From Sialis fuliginosa (taxonomy: Eukaryota > Arthropoda > Insecta > Megaloptera > Sialidae): 64,000 bases of DNA. This document shows, one piece after another, positions 1 through 13,400 of this stretch. The DNA lies in contig OY540816.1 of assembly GCA_961205875.1 (NCBI GenBank), positions 16,378,701 to 16,442,700 of the forward strand, written 5' to 3'. A model generated the notes under the pieces. The model searched no databases and had not been told where the DNA came from. It worked only from the letters and a program-made list of their open reading frames with translations. Numbering within the stretch: the stretch's first letter is position 1; each line of letters opens with the position of its first letter. A program made the position numbers and the translations under genes.

Positions 1-1910
1 TCCAACCACCAGTTCAAAAGTTATGGCCTTTTTTCTCCAAAAATTTGAAACAACTAAAACTTTGAGAGGTTATATCTCGAGAACGGTTTGAGATAAAGAC
101 CTGCGGTTTGAAAATTTCAACTTTTCACGTCATTTTCAATACAATAAACATACTTTTAACGAAATCAAAAATTCAACATTTTTTAGTGAAATTTCCTTAC
201 AAATATCGACTAAAATACAAGAAAATAATACGTAGAATCATTTAGTTACTATATAAATATATAATCACTTATACAAAATTTGTATGTATCGTATACCCTA
301 CAATTTTTTTTATATTACATTAATATACATAGTTGCTTGATATTTTATAGATGTAATGCAAAAATCTAATAGCGTTTTAAAAAAAGCAGAAACTCGAACT
401 TGGAACGATAGATAATTAAATTGCATAATTTGCAGTAATAAATTGAAAATAAATAATTAGTAATAGTTCTAAAGTAATAATCAATTTTAAGAACAGATAC
501 TGGCTTCTTTTGATAAGTGCATACACATATTTGTAAGTGTACGTAAGTTCTTTGAAAAATACACTGTAGTTATGTCCTTATCTACCACATCCTTTTTATT
601 TCATTAGTACATATCTATATTATCAATTTACGATAAGATACACAATATGTTTTATAGTAAAGGCATCTTGTGATGGATAAAAAAGGCGTAATTTCTTCTT
701 ATACGTATGGTTAAAAACATGAATAAGTGGGTATTTATTTAGAATATCCGTCAATTGTCTAACTATAGGGTGGTAGGGTTGGTTAAAATTCTCAAAAACA
801 TTTTGTATATTTGGTTTTTTACTTTGTTCACCAATTCACCGTTTAAAACCACATGTTCGTAAATCAACTACTGTAAAGGATCCACTTTAAAAATATTCTA
901 GAGGTCCGAAATTTGTCGCCACACAATAACACTCTATTTGTGTTATTGAATACAAATATTCTTAAAAAAATAATTCATTATCTTTACTAAATAATATCTA
1001 CTATGTAAAAAATTCATCAAAATATGAAAAGTTATTTCTTGAAACTTTTAAAAATAAACGGTTCATTTTGGATTCAGGGTCATGAAAAATACAGTTCTCT
1101 GGGGTTCATTCATGTCTCTGATTATAATAGATTGCAAATTATAAGGTTAACTTTTTTTTAAACTTACCAATTAGTCGAGAATTCTCTACACAACACAATT
1201 CACAAAATCCCGTGATATTCAAAAAATGTTATTAATTAATTAGAAAGTTCACACCAACTAAAATAGAAAACTTTATTAATTATTTGAAGCTATTTGTATA
1301 CAATTTTCATTGAAGCATTTTTATAAATTGTCAATTTAAAATCAATAGTAATTTTTTACAAGAATTTAAATGTTAATATGAATATTAATTATATTAAAAT
1401 CTTGTAAATACATAATTAATTAATTAATATAGCCTTGAGTAATGTCATGAGCAAATGTATTTCTACTTTTTATCAAAACTTTTTAAATTAGAAATTTGCA
1501 TAAAGATTCATATTTCGGGTAAACTAAATTCAATATAAAATAAAGAAGCAATGGTTTTTAGATGTAAATGATAAGAGAAGAATATTGAGATAGAAAATTA
1601 TAACATAAGGTAAAAATTTTAAGTAAGTATGTATGTATACAAATAAATGTTATTTTGAAACGGATACTAGGGTTAAAGTTTTCTGTAGGAAGTAGACGAG
1701 GGACTCCCTGATTATATTATGGCATGTACAACTTAATAACTGCAATACGAATATAATATTCTTAACTTGAAGTGTAGAAAACACAATATTATAGCAAAAA
1801 TTGACTATTTTAGATGTCAAAATTGACTCTGTTTCAACCCAGACAAAGCTTATATCGAGATATCAATGTTTTTGATGAGCGCCAAGAAAAATTCATTTGT
1901 GATTGTGTTA

Positions 1911-1990
1911 TATCTATTTTTATTGGAAAAAGTTATTTGGCGTTAGGGTATATCTATTTTTATTGGAAAAAGTTATTTGGCGTTAGGGTA
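1911..1990. repeat. Exact 40-bp tandem duplication
   Basis: Bases 1911-1950 and 1951-1990 are identical (each begins tatctatttttattgg and ends cgttagggta). No divergence is seen, so the duplication is recent or an assembly artefact. Confidence 0.95.
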
Positions 1991-2925
1991 GATTATACAT
2001 CTTTCAATAAAATCTGAAAAACATTTTTTATAATCATTCTATCTTTAACGAAACCTATTTTTGCAGAAATTGTTTTTGTTAAATTAGGTACATATAATTT
2101 AAATACATTTTTGTAGCTATGAGCTATTTTCTTTAATATTGTAAACGTTATTTTGAATGAAACTTCATTCATAACTCAAAAACGATATATTTGTATGGGT
2201 TGATACATTTGTGGATATCATAGTTCTAAACATGTCAATTGTTTAAAATAAGTATAATTAATATACAAAATTTAAATTTCCCTCAAATCTATGTATTCTT
2301 TAAATTACATTTGTGCCTTTAAATATTCCAATATCTTTAAAAAAAATAGATTCTTAAGATAAATTTAACTACTCAATGTTTATAAAAATAAATAAAAATG
2401 CATACATTTTCAAATCCAAAAGTTTTCTCGAAAATTTTCACAAAAAACAACCACACTTATATTCAGATCACGATAAAAACACATCTACATCATATTGCAG
2501 CTATGTTCATACTGCTCGTTTTAGCTGTTTCTTGTAGGCGTGTCTTACACAACGGGAGTGGGGATAAACGTAGGTGGGGTATATCATAGCTCACTCGATT
2601 TTATGTATTGTTTAAAGATAAATTCTGGAGATTATAATGTTAAAATCTTGTATTTCGATTTTATATTCTTTTTTTTCAACATAACTTTTTTGAATATCTT
2701 TTTTTGCTGTCAATTTGAACGTGGCTTGTTCAAGATAAATGCTAATTGTTTTATTCAATTCGTTAATTTATTTTATGATTTTTATATTTTTTAATAACAA
2801 TGTGTGAAATTATATTGTTATATATCTACTAATTGTAATTGGTTTTAAATCAGTTTGTTGTACTTTTTATTGTTATTAAATATTTCACAGATATTTAACC
2901 TTATGAGGTATAGGTTAAAGTATAT

Positions 2926-3499
2926 CAGGGTTGGCAAAAACCCCTTTTTTTAAAAAAAAGCCCAGCCTACCGAGTTTTATTTGGTTTATAGCCGGTTTTT
3001 TTGGATTTTACTGTTTTTTTAAAAGTAATACATGCATGTATATAAAAAATATTTTTTTTACATAGGAAAAATTCATATTTTCATATAATATAAAAAAGGT
3101 CCTTCGGATTTCCATATACTTTCCTAGATGTGTTTTTTGAATTACCTAATAACTAAATAAAAAAATTATTATTTTTAATTAACTGTTACAATAAACTGTT
3201 CGAAATGGTTTCCAAGTTTTTCCAGAAACTCGACAATGTTTCTCGAAGACAAAAGATAATAAAATTAATATTTTTCTTATATTTAAAATATTTTTAAAAT
3301 TAGATATAAACGTATTAATTTATTATTTAAAAGTAAATTTTGGGGATGTTTTTTACCCCTTTTAATGGTTGCTTTGGTTCTATAAATAAATAAATGTCCT
3401 TTAGGTTCGATTGAACTATCATGAGTTTCAAAACAGACTCTGTTTATTTATGAGAAATAAGAGGGTTTTCTTGGGTTACCCAGTGAGAAGCCAACCCTG
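2926..3499. mobile_element. Non-autonomous hAT-like element, 574 bp
   Basis: The ends are a perfect 10-bp inverted repeat, CAGGGTTGGC and GCCAACCCTG. The flanking 8 bp (aagtatat and tactatat) match at six positions, a plausible decayed 8-bp target duplication. No coding capacity. Confidence 0.65.
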
Positions 3500-5143
3500 T
3501 ACTATATCTATTAAATTAACACATCATGTTATTTATTGTATTAAAATCTATTTTGTTATTAAAGTACCTATAATGTATCAGTAAAGGCAACCTGAAGTAA
3601 AAACTTTTAGGAATGTTACATGTTACATCAAATGGCTACATTTATCTCGGATTTTCTATTACCTATCATACAGTTAGTTATTTACACACAAATTTTGAGA
3701 TAAATCGAATTTGGTATGTGAAATTTAGTTTAAAACCCTCACTCACTGTTAAATCTCAAACTGTTATATATTTAAGTTTTATGGATTAATTTGAAAATAA
3801 TATATCCATATTAAGGATAAAGATTTTTCAAGAATTTATTATTTATTATTTTTCAACATTATGAATAAATGTACGTTATTAACGAGCTCCTCCAATTTTA
3901 TTCAGTTAGGATTTTCGGCGACCTTCTCGTACCTGTGGCTTATTTCAAATGACCTCTATTTCTTATCTTAAAAAAATTACCAGGTGCAATTGAATGACTC
4001 TTTTTTTCTCTTTACTCATATAAAAGCCCCCCCCCCCCCCCTCCCTTTCATATATAGTTCATATAATATGTATTTCGTAAATCATGCGATATGCGGTCTA
4101 CAGGAGATTGACACTTTTTTATCAAAAATACATCACAGCTTTCTTGCAGTTAATTAGATATAAATAACATTAAGACTACATAAGAATAAAACACCCCTGT
4201 ATATATGTAGTTATACTTTAATGGGCAAAAAGTCTATATATTATCTAATTATATAAATGTGTAATCTCTCTTTATATATCACATGCTGACACTAGTACGT
4301 TATATTCTTTATGGAATTAAAAAAGGTTTTTTAATATAGCTCGTGCACTTTCAGATATCATAGCATAATACTGCATCTCATAGAAAAAATAGTTCCGATT
4401 AAATCATTTATGATAAATGGCAAAAAAGGTAATAGGTTTCCAAATTTCTTCTACTTTTTTTATAAACTACCAACTGCCTTTTTTATAAAGGTAGTTGGTA
4501 CATACAAATTGAGAAAACTTGTTTATTTATTAGATGTAGATATAAGTTCATTTCCTAATGCTGTGGGTCCAAATTCTCAGAAATCCGACAATCCTTTACA
4601 TTGTTGTAGTTGAAAAAATAAATACTTTAAAAAGTCAATATTTTCCATTTTTATTTTAACAATAAAATCGAAAAACCTCCCCCTGTCCACACGTTCTAAT
4701 TATTAAAAGAATCCTCCCCTCTAAAAAAAAATATTGTGGGTTCATTCGATTACTTGTGGTGGGGCTGAAATTTGTTGCTAAGGCGCTACAGTTGTGTTTT
4801 TTCAATATTTAAGTACTTTCAACAGTGATTCATATTGGTTGCTCGTTATATTATTACATATATTATTATATAAATAATATACTTTTATCGAATTTTTTTA
4901 TTTATAGACACTGTCCGCCGCCTACGTACGTAAGTGTAGTGATAGACAAAGAAAATCATTCAGTTGTTATCGTTTGAGGTTTTTGCAGCAATTATTAACA
5001 TATGATTAATTCGCAAACGCAAATTTCTTAGAAAATGAACTATGTGCATTTAGTACATACTTATACATGTATGTATTATTATATGATAATTACAAGTGTA
5101 TGTACATTTTTACCTATTTTTATCGATTAGAACTGTGCAGAAG

Positions 5144-5690
5144 TACAACAATACAAGTTCAATTACTTTTGCCAAAAATTGTACCTAAGACCTTTGTAAA
5201 AAAAATATTTAAAAATAGATTATAAAAACGCTTTATGATTAATCATCTAAAGATATCGTCAAAATAAAATCTATGTTAAATTTATTAATTTTATTTTGAC
5301 GATATATATTTGCTCACTTTAATAACCTTTTATTAGTTTTTTTTATGATTTTGGGCTTATTCGTGTTATTTTTTAATTTTCCGAAAAATTTAACAAATCC
5401 CGCGAGCACAACAGTAGATATTTAAGTACTTACAACAATACAAGTTCAATTTTGCCAAAAAATGTACCCAGGTCCTTTGTAAAAAAAATAAAAATTATAA
5501 AAATATATAATTTATATAAATATAAAATCACAACGTTAAATTTATTAATTTTATTTTGACGATATCTTTGCTCAGTGTAATCTTATTTTATTTATTGATT
5601 TTTATTTTTTTTATTTGGGCTTATTCGTGTTATTTTTGAATTTTCCGAAAAAAAAAACACGAATCGCGTAAGCACTACAATATATTAAGT
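5144..5690. repeat. Diverged tandem duplication, two units of about 260-290 bp
   Basis: Units begin at 5144 and 5431 (tacaacaatacaagttc) and share, in order, the segments ccaaaaa.tgtacc, taaatttattaattttattt, gacgatat and ttgggcttattcgtgttatt. The first unit also has an internal inverted repeat (atatcgtcaaaataaaat against its complement, about 5253-5303). Confidence 0.8.
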
Positions 5691-8600
5691 TTGTGTTGGG
5701 ACGTCTGTGTGCTCAACGTTACCAAATTTAATTTAATTTTATATTACTATTTTTTTCTCTTTTAATAACATATAGCGGACCTTGTTCCTTCCCGAGAAAC
5801 ACCTTAAAATTAGGCACGTATATCGCATACATATCGATCATTTTGATGATATTATCTATATAATTATTAACTTATTTTATTTATAAAACTATCTTACCTT
5901 TTTCGCTTTAATAAATAAATCTTGATATCATAAATTCATTATCGGAAGGAACTTTCATTGAAAATCGTCGACGAGAAGTACTGTTTTTCTGTATACCGTC
6001 TATAACACAACTTTTCTTACTCTCGACCCTCTTTCTACAAGACATTATTTTTGCGACCCCTAAAGTGCTTCTAAAGTGATTTCGTTTGATTTACAAAAAT
6101 TAAAAAAAATTATGAAACATCCTCAAGGAGTCGTGGCCTACAGTTTAAGAACCATTGAACTACTTCACATTTGGATAAAAGTATCTGGGTCTGGATTAAA
6201 TAATCTTTGGAGATTACAGAAAATACCGAGGTAAAGTACAATTTAGTCTAGGGTGCCATTTTATTATATTTTCCAATTAATTAGTGCAATCAAAATAATA
6301 ACGAATAAAAAAATCCAATACAGTCATATATCCCCATAACTTATTAACTTTTAGGACTTTGTACTAACTAATATGTTTATACATATATTGGGTGTATATA
6401 TAAACATAAAGAACATATTAGCTTAAAAACGATCATAAATTTTCTAGACAAATTTAAACCACTAAAACAAAATGAGGAGTACCAACATAAATAAAATAAA
6501 AACACCAACCTGTTTTCCCCCACCATCTGCATCTCAATCTCCCATTGGTTGATTTCTTAATAATCACGCCTATAAGGTAGTTGAGATTATATTTAACCTG
6601 TCCAAAAAAATCAATACAAAAATATACACCTGCTTTCAAATATAACTAACTACACGATGAACAAAGATAGTGTTATATATTAACCATAAATACTCGATAA
6701 GTGAAAGTGGGATAGACACTGTACTTACTTAAGTTTATATTTCAATTTCTTGGAAATGTAATTGATTATTTTGAGTTATGAGCTTCAATTAAGATAAAAG
6801 ATAATACAAAAACGTGGGCAGAAGATAGAATTACTCTAATTTCAAATATTTATTATTAGTTGCGGCTGTATTTATTTTAATTGGTTGAAATCAAATACAA
6901 TTGTTAATGATTTTGGGAAAATTTTACTAAAAATATTCAAACAAAATAATTATCTGAAAAATATATAAATTTAATCAATTAATGCAAGGGGTAGGAAAAA
7001 AAGAGCTTCAAGAAAACAAGAAATTATATTTTTCACTTAATTTTTTATACACGACATGATAAATGGTAGTTATAGCAATTTAAATTTTAACTTTCCTTAG
7101 CGCAAATTTTTAAACCGGTCATTTTGACCGGTTGGTATGTATATCTAATGTTAATATTTAATTTACGTGACATCCATTTATGCTGATCAAAATCATAATT
7201 AATTATTCATTAAAAAATAGAATTGGGTCTTACAAAGCCCATTTTAACGTTTTAACGATTCAACGTTTTTTTTAATTCGATTTTTTCAAAATATTTTGGG
7301 GTCCTAATCAATAATGTGCATATGTTGAACTTGAATTATTAAGATGGGAAAATTCGTAAATAAAAACCATAACGCAATATAAAATATTTATTTAATTGCA
7401 TATATTAAATTAAATATCACAAACAATATAGTAGTTTTTTTTTTCTTCTTTAGGTAAAAAGCAATGGTGAGTACCTTATAAAATTCGTTATAAATTATAT
7501 TAATTATAAATAATACATAAAATACGTACAATGCTCATATAGTTGAATTTTGAGCAGTTATAATTTGACAATACCTTAATAAGCAAAAATAATTATATAC
7601 TAATATTTTGTTTATTTTTTCTATCTAATTTTTCATTTTAAGAAAAAGAAGTTTGCTACATGCAACCAATATATAAAGTTGAATTTAATTCTCGAAATTC
7701 AAATCAAAACAGTAATAGTTTTAAAAATGGCTTGTATTTAAATGCACTTTAAAAAAAATCATTTTACTAAAAATTTTAAAGTATGCACTTTGTACAGTCG
7801 AACATAAATTTTAATACTTTGCACTGAATGATCCCACTGATGTTTTGATATTTTTAATATGATTTTTTGATGATTATTTACTAAATATTTTTTGATATAT
7901 TTGTTGTGATTTTCTATATTTTAACCTAACCAAAACTAAACAAATCTCTATTAACGTGTATATTATTAGAGTATTGACTTTATTCTGAATTACTAGGTAT
8001 ATACGTGATTTTTGACAATTGTGACGTCATACCGGCATATTCTTCAATACGATTTAAAATATAGTGCAAAATATTAAAATTTATGCTCGAGTGTACAAAG
8101 TTCATACTATCAAAATTTTAAGTGAAATTATGTATATAGTTTTCTAACAGAACGCCAACAAAAGGAAAAGAATTATTTATGTATTTGCTGAGTTATATAA
8201 AACTGTAAAATTCAAAAATATGCGTTTTGAACATTTATTTATATATACACTAAAACATCATAGAAATGAAATAGATAGGTATCGACTAGTACCTATATTT
8301 ATAATAGATACCGATTTATAATTATGTATGTAAACTTAAAAAGAAAATTTATTGTATTTACATTATAATGGAAAATATTTTGACTATCTTAGATAATAAA
8401 AATGTATATACATACATATTAAAAATATCCTACGTTGTCAATATTTTATGTCATACCTACATGTAATTCGATAATCTTAAAAATAAATATGTATAAATTT
8501 AGCAAATTATTGTTTTTTCTACATTTTTAAAGCAACATATATTAATAATATAATGATATATTATTTCACCAAAGCATTTTATAATTTTAGGTCTTATTAA

Positions 8601-8793
8601 ATATTTATTTATAATAATATTTTTGGCTGAAATATATTTTTATGGTTTTATACATAACAAGATATTTACAAAATGATTTCTCAGAAGAGTAATACAAAAT
8701 TTTAAAGTATAGTATACCTGTTTTCTTCAGATATCGTTAAATTACCGTTTGAAAACTACTGACTTTTGTTTTAATAAGTCATAACTAATTTAA

Positions 8794-9092
8794 AGTGCTG
8801 GCATTCTACAAAAACGGAGACCGTTACTGTATCATTTGCATAAAATCCAAATGAACAGATTTCAAGCGCTTGACGGACACCGTTTTCTATAAAAAAGCCA
8901 GTCTGATTGAACTCAATAATACAGATCTTTGAGGTCTCGACGGCCGTCATTTTTACACGCCAGCAAAGCGTTTTTTTAAACGCCCGCCGTGCCGTTTCGA
9001 CGGTGCTAAAATGCCACTCATATTAAATCACATATAACAGATTTTCAAGGTCGATACGGTGACGGTCTCCGTTTTTGTTAAGTGCCAGCACT
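8794..9092. mobile_element. MITE-like element with about 30-bp terminal inverted repeats
   Basis: The left end AGTGCTGGCA, five unlike bases, then CAAAAACGGAGACCGT recurs inverted at the right end. TTAA lies at or next to both ends (8790-8793 and 9092-9095), which suggests but does not prove a piggyBac-type insertion. The interior is GC-richer than the surroundings and non-coding. Confidence 0.7.
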
Positions 9093-9866
9093 TAACTCCA
9101 TTCGACATCTGTAGTAGTTTCCTCGGAATATGATCACGTTGTTTGTATCATTCTGCTATGATCGGTCCATTATCAACATCCCTATTCGTGTTTTGTCTCA
9201 TTAATACATTAACTACATACTTATATACACTATTAATACAAGAAGAACCGACACAAGGAGCTTAATTCGTGTCTAAAATAAATAATTTATGGATGATAAT
9301 AATGATAAAAATCGATTCTGATTGATTTATATCTATAAGATTGAATACCCTAACAAAAAAATGAATACTTAATATTTTATTTATTTATCAGTTATAGAAT
9401 TTTCCAATACATACAGTTTACATCCTGTATTAATGTATGTAATTAAATTAGTTGGTTTCCATTTCAAAAAACCTTTTGTGGGTCAGATGAATTGAAAATG
9501 AGCTAGATTCCACCAGAAGGATCATAGGTTGCCGACCCATGACTATAAAAATAAATTAGTCACGACCTTCAGGTCCGAAAAACAAATGAAAAATGAGGTA
9601 ACATTAAAAAAAAATTGATCAAACAATAAGTTATGTTAAGTTTTGAGACCTTTTTTTCTCTTCTGCAACCAAAAAAGTTAAGTAATTTAGCTTTATAAAA
9701 TGTAATATTATATTATAGAGACCCCTTTCTTCCTGAACGTACAGTTACTGTCTCAAGAAAATTTTCATAAGTACGGCTCTGGTAAGAGTACTTGAGATGT
9801 ATATTTATTGAAAATTGGTACTATATCAATAAATATGTATACATTAACTATATTTACAAACAAAAT

Positions 9867-10345
9867 TTTATTTAGCGTGACATCTGTTGACGAATGGAAA
9901 AATTACATTTAGTCAAGTTTCAAACCTACATATATTTTAGTTAGTAAGTCATGACTAGAGTGCGCTACTGATGCGTCCAAGAAAAAAATTACATATAGTA
10001 GTATACCAACAAACATTAGAATAACATAAATTATGGACGTTTTTATTTTTAAAAATACTACAAAACTATTTTAATTATATTTGATTTGTTAGTTGTCAGT
10101 CATTTACTTAAAATTGTCATTAAAAAAAACACAATAAATTAAACCTATGTACATTTTTGAACTAACCAGTTTGGTCAAATGTATAGCTTTACAATTTAAT
10201 AATTATATATATATTTGTGATGCATTATTTCTAGACTAGGGTAAAGTTAATTCAAAACATTGAAAATTTTCAGTCTGAAAAATTTCGTTTTCCTCAAAAC
10301 GCTAGCCTTTTACATTTGCGATGCGAGGTTGTTTTTTTCTGAGCG
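9867..10345 (-). other. Probable 3' UTR of the GATAe-like gene with candidate poly(A) signals
   Basis: AT-rich sequence downstream of the stop codon. AATAAA hexamers on the minus strand at 10047-10042 and 9872-9867 are candidate polyadenylation signals, giving a 3' UTR of about 300 or 480 nt. In sequence this rich in A+T such hexamers also occur by chance. Confidence 0.3.
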
Positions 10346-10460
10346 TTAGTTTGTTCTTGGTATTCCTCTGTCATTTCCTGCAGTTGATGTGGAAGTGATG
10401 ACACTTCCGGTGGTAGTCATGACGTCACTCCGGCTTGTTATTGGATCCAATGGTGGGATG
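10346..10460 (-). CDS. GATAe: GATAe-like exon 8, C-terminus and stop
   Basis: 115 bp of coding sequence from acceptor tttttccag|C to stop TAA at 10348-10346. It reads [20 protein letters not shown] then [17 protein letters not shown], a Ser/Thr-rich tail without a recognised domain. The frame joins exon 7 exactly (AA+C = Asn604). Confidence 0.85.
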
Positions 10461-13400
10461 CTGGAAAAAAAATATTCAAATTAAATATCGTCTTAGTATT
10501 TTAGGTTTTTTACGAATTGTGCAGGTATGTATAACTGAAAAAAATATACCTATTCGTATATATATTATTTAATCATTCATCATGCGAGACTGAGACGAGA
10601 CAAAAATGAAACCGATAAAAGCGTCGGTCTCGTGTGCTATGTTTTCACAAAAAAAATGTTTTTTTTTTTCTATTTTACTATCTTTATCTATATTTTACAT
10701 TAATTATTATTGATTTATTATTTATTTATATTACAGTTTCAAATTAATGTTTAGTGTATCAACAAATGAGTGTATCGAGGTGGGTTTTGTCTTAATGTCG
10801 AATATCTGGTTTGTAATTTCAATGCATATTCAAAGTTAAATAAAACATTATTTAAAAAAATATGGTTAACGTATGAAGCCCTAATCTTTTTTATTTGATA
10901 CGTAAAATAAGATTATTTTCATTTTTGCTATTGATTAGGAGACTTTTTAGGAAGAGTAATGACCCAAACGTCCATTATCTGGCTACGTGAATAAATGATC
11001 TGTAATTAACATTTTTTTTGTATCAGGAAATATTTTTTCGCTACGTATCGCGATTTAATTCGTGATTACAATTTTATGAAAATATAATATAATTCTTACT
11101 TTGAAATGATATGTCTATTTAAGATGGTACCGTTGGGTATCAAATACTGATCCGAAAGTTGCTGACTAGATAAAGAAGTACCCTGAAGATCATTTAAATT
11201 CACCAGTGATGACAGCACTGAAAAACAAAACATGGTTTAATATTAATTTATGTTTTGTTTTAAAATTAATTGAAAATACAGAAGCAATATTAGCTTCATG
11301 ATAGATGAAATCATATATTAAACATAGTATGTTTAATATATCATGAAATATAGCTGCTAATGTTGTGTATTTTATTTCAAATAATTAATTAGCAATTAAA
11401 ATAATCAGGTCGCTTCTTTATCTAATTGAAGATTTTTTTGTTCGTCTGTCTATAAACATTATGCTTTACCTATGGAAATTATACCTATAACGAATATACT
11501 CTTTTATTAATATAATTCAAGAAAATGTAGCTGATTTTGAATATTTTGTATCGCGGGGTTCTAGGCGAAACGCGCCGACTAAATCAGTTTCTAAAAAAAA
11601 AATTTGCCCACCTCCCTGAACAAAATCCTGGGAACGCCCATGAGAAAGGTGTCATACAGTAGGCACTTTAGAGTCCTTTAGACAGCTGCCTATAGGGCCC
11701 CGAGATAAAGTGGTAGGTGGAGGTGAACTGAAATTGGGAAACAATTGCATTATAATTTTTTTGGTCTAAAAATATGTTTTTTGCTCTTGCAATTGGCTGA
11801 GGAGTTTTTTTATTCCACATACAAAATTAATATTTATTGTGTGCGAGTTTATATGTTATAAGACATGACATTGATGTTTGTTTAATTTTAAGGAATAATG
11901 TTATGATTAATACATTTTTCAAGTGCTGATATATTTTGTACGTAGGTGTGATTGCGTGATTAATATACTTATTGAAAAGACATTTATTTCTCACAGAAAT
12001 AAAGTAAACAACAAGTACTTTATATTGAATATCTAATTAAGTTTTATTTGCTTTTAGATCATATCATTTCTGATAAGAACATTTTAAATTGTCTTGTAAT
12101 GTTTTAAAATAAACAGAGGTAATTAATAAAAAGATAATGATATTTGCGATCGATTTCATAATTTGTACAAACAAATATTAAAATGAATAATTGTTAAATA
12201 ACGCAAATTATTTGTGTATTATTTATATTTTAGTTAGTCATATAAATGATAAATTTATAAGAACACAAAAATGTGGATAAAGTGAAAAAATTCTTAGAAA
12301 TCGTAATATTCTTAAGATATGATAGTAATATTCATATACATATGTATGTAGAATTAAGATATGTATTATAAGTAGGTACATATGAGTAAATATGTATATT
12401 TCGAATTAATATGTAAACATGTTATTTTAAATTTTACGGTGTATGTTATTTTAATAGTGTATGTCGTCTTTACGATATTTATTAAAATAAAATTATAAAT
12501 TTTCTATTTTCGCTAATATTCGCGTTCTTATCAAGAACGAGACTGGCTTAAATTTTAGTGAAGACGCTATCTTTATTTATATACTATAAGTTACGTTGAG
12601 AATCTCGGTTTCCAAGGATTGTCAATGTTTCTAGTAGATTTATTTCTTATTTCTATATCTTCATTAGGTACTACCGTAATGGTATTTGGTGAAAAATATA
12701 TAATAGGTCAGTATATATAATTTAGATTCAAGGAGTTACTCTTTGTGCCATTGTTTTAGTACTTCTATTGTAGGCATCAACAAAGAAAGAAGAATATACT
12801 TTGTATGTTTTTAATTTTTTTTTGCAAATATGCGAACTTTGGACTTTCTTTGTTAGTCATAAAATATAACTGCGTATTAAATTAAAAAATATATTTCAAC
12901 AAATTCTTGAAATATTTTTTCTATTATAGATTACAATGATACTAGTAACAAGTTTCCAGATAAAAATAATAAGTGTGTAAGTATTTGAAATATATTGATA
13001 ACGATTCCTTTTTTAAGAATTAATAAAATATTGAAACACAAAATATGAATGTAAGAAAATTTAATAGAATTAATTTATTTTAATTGAAACTTTTTGAGAC
13101 TGTTATGAAGTTTATATTTCCAGAATACGAATGTAGAAAAACAGGAAAATATTGTACATACATATTATGGTGTTTTTTTTAGTTTTATTTTTTCGGTCCC
13201 ATTGGCCTATGTTTTAGCTTTGGATCAAAAGTTAACTGTCCCAAAATTTCAGACTCGTAAATCAAACCTGTGAACAGCGCAAACCGAGTCTTTTTCCAAT
13301 TTGATTAACATGGGAAATGAATTTTTTACTTACGCGTGAATAGCTCGTTGAACTTTTTTTTTAATTTCTCAGATCAATGTTTTGTAGAGAACTAAGTGTT

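Larger units (their letters stand above)
1..9866. other. Intergenic, non-coding
   Basis: AT-rich sequence downstream of the GATAe-like gene. All open frames are short (at most 84 codons) with no recognisable protein. Besides the repeats listed separately it holds a poly-C run at 4027-4041, a 9-bp-stem hairpin at 7113-7133 and weak hAT-like remnants around 6020-6160 and 9480-9545. Confidence 0.7.

Noticed and set aside
4027-4041. Poly-C run, with similar G or C runs at about 25410, 45482, 46149 and 51926
   Set aside because: Simple homopolymers with no structure beyond that; also prone to sequencing error.
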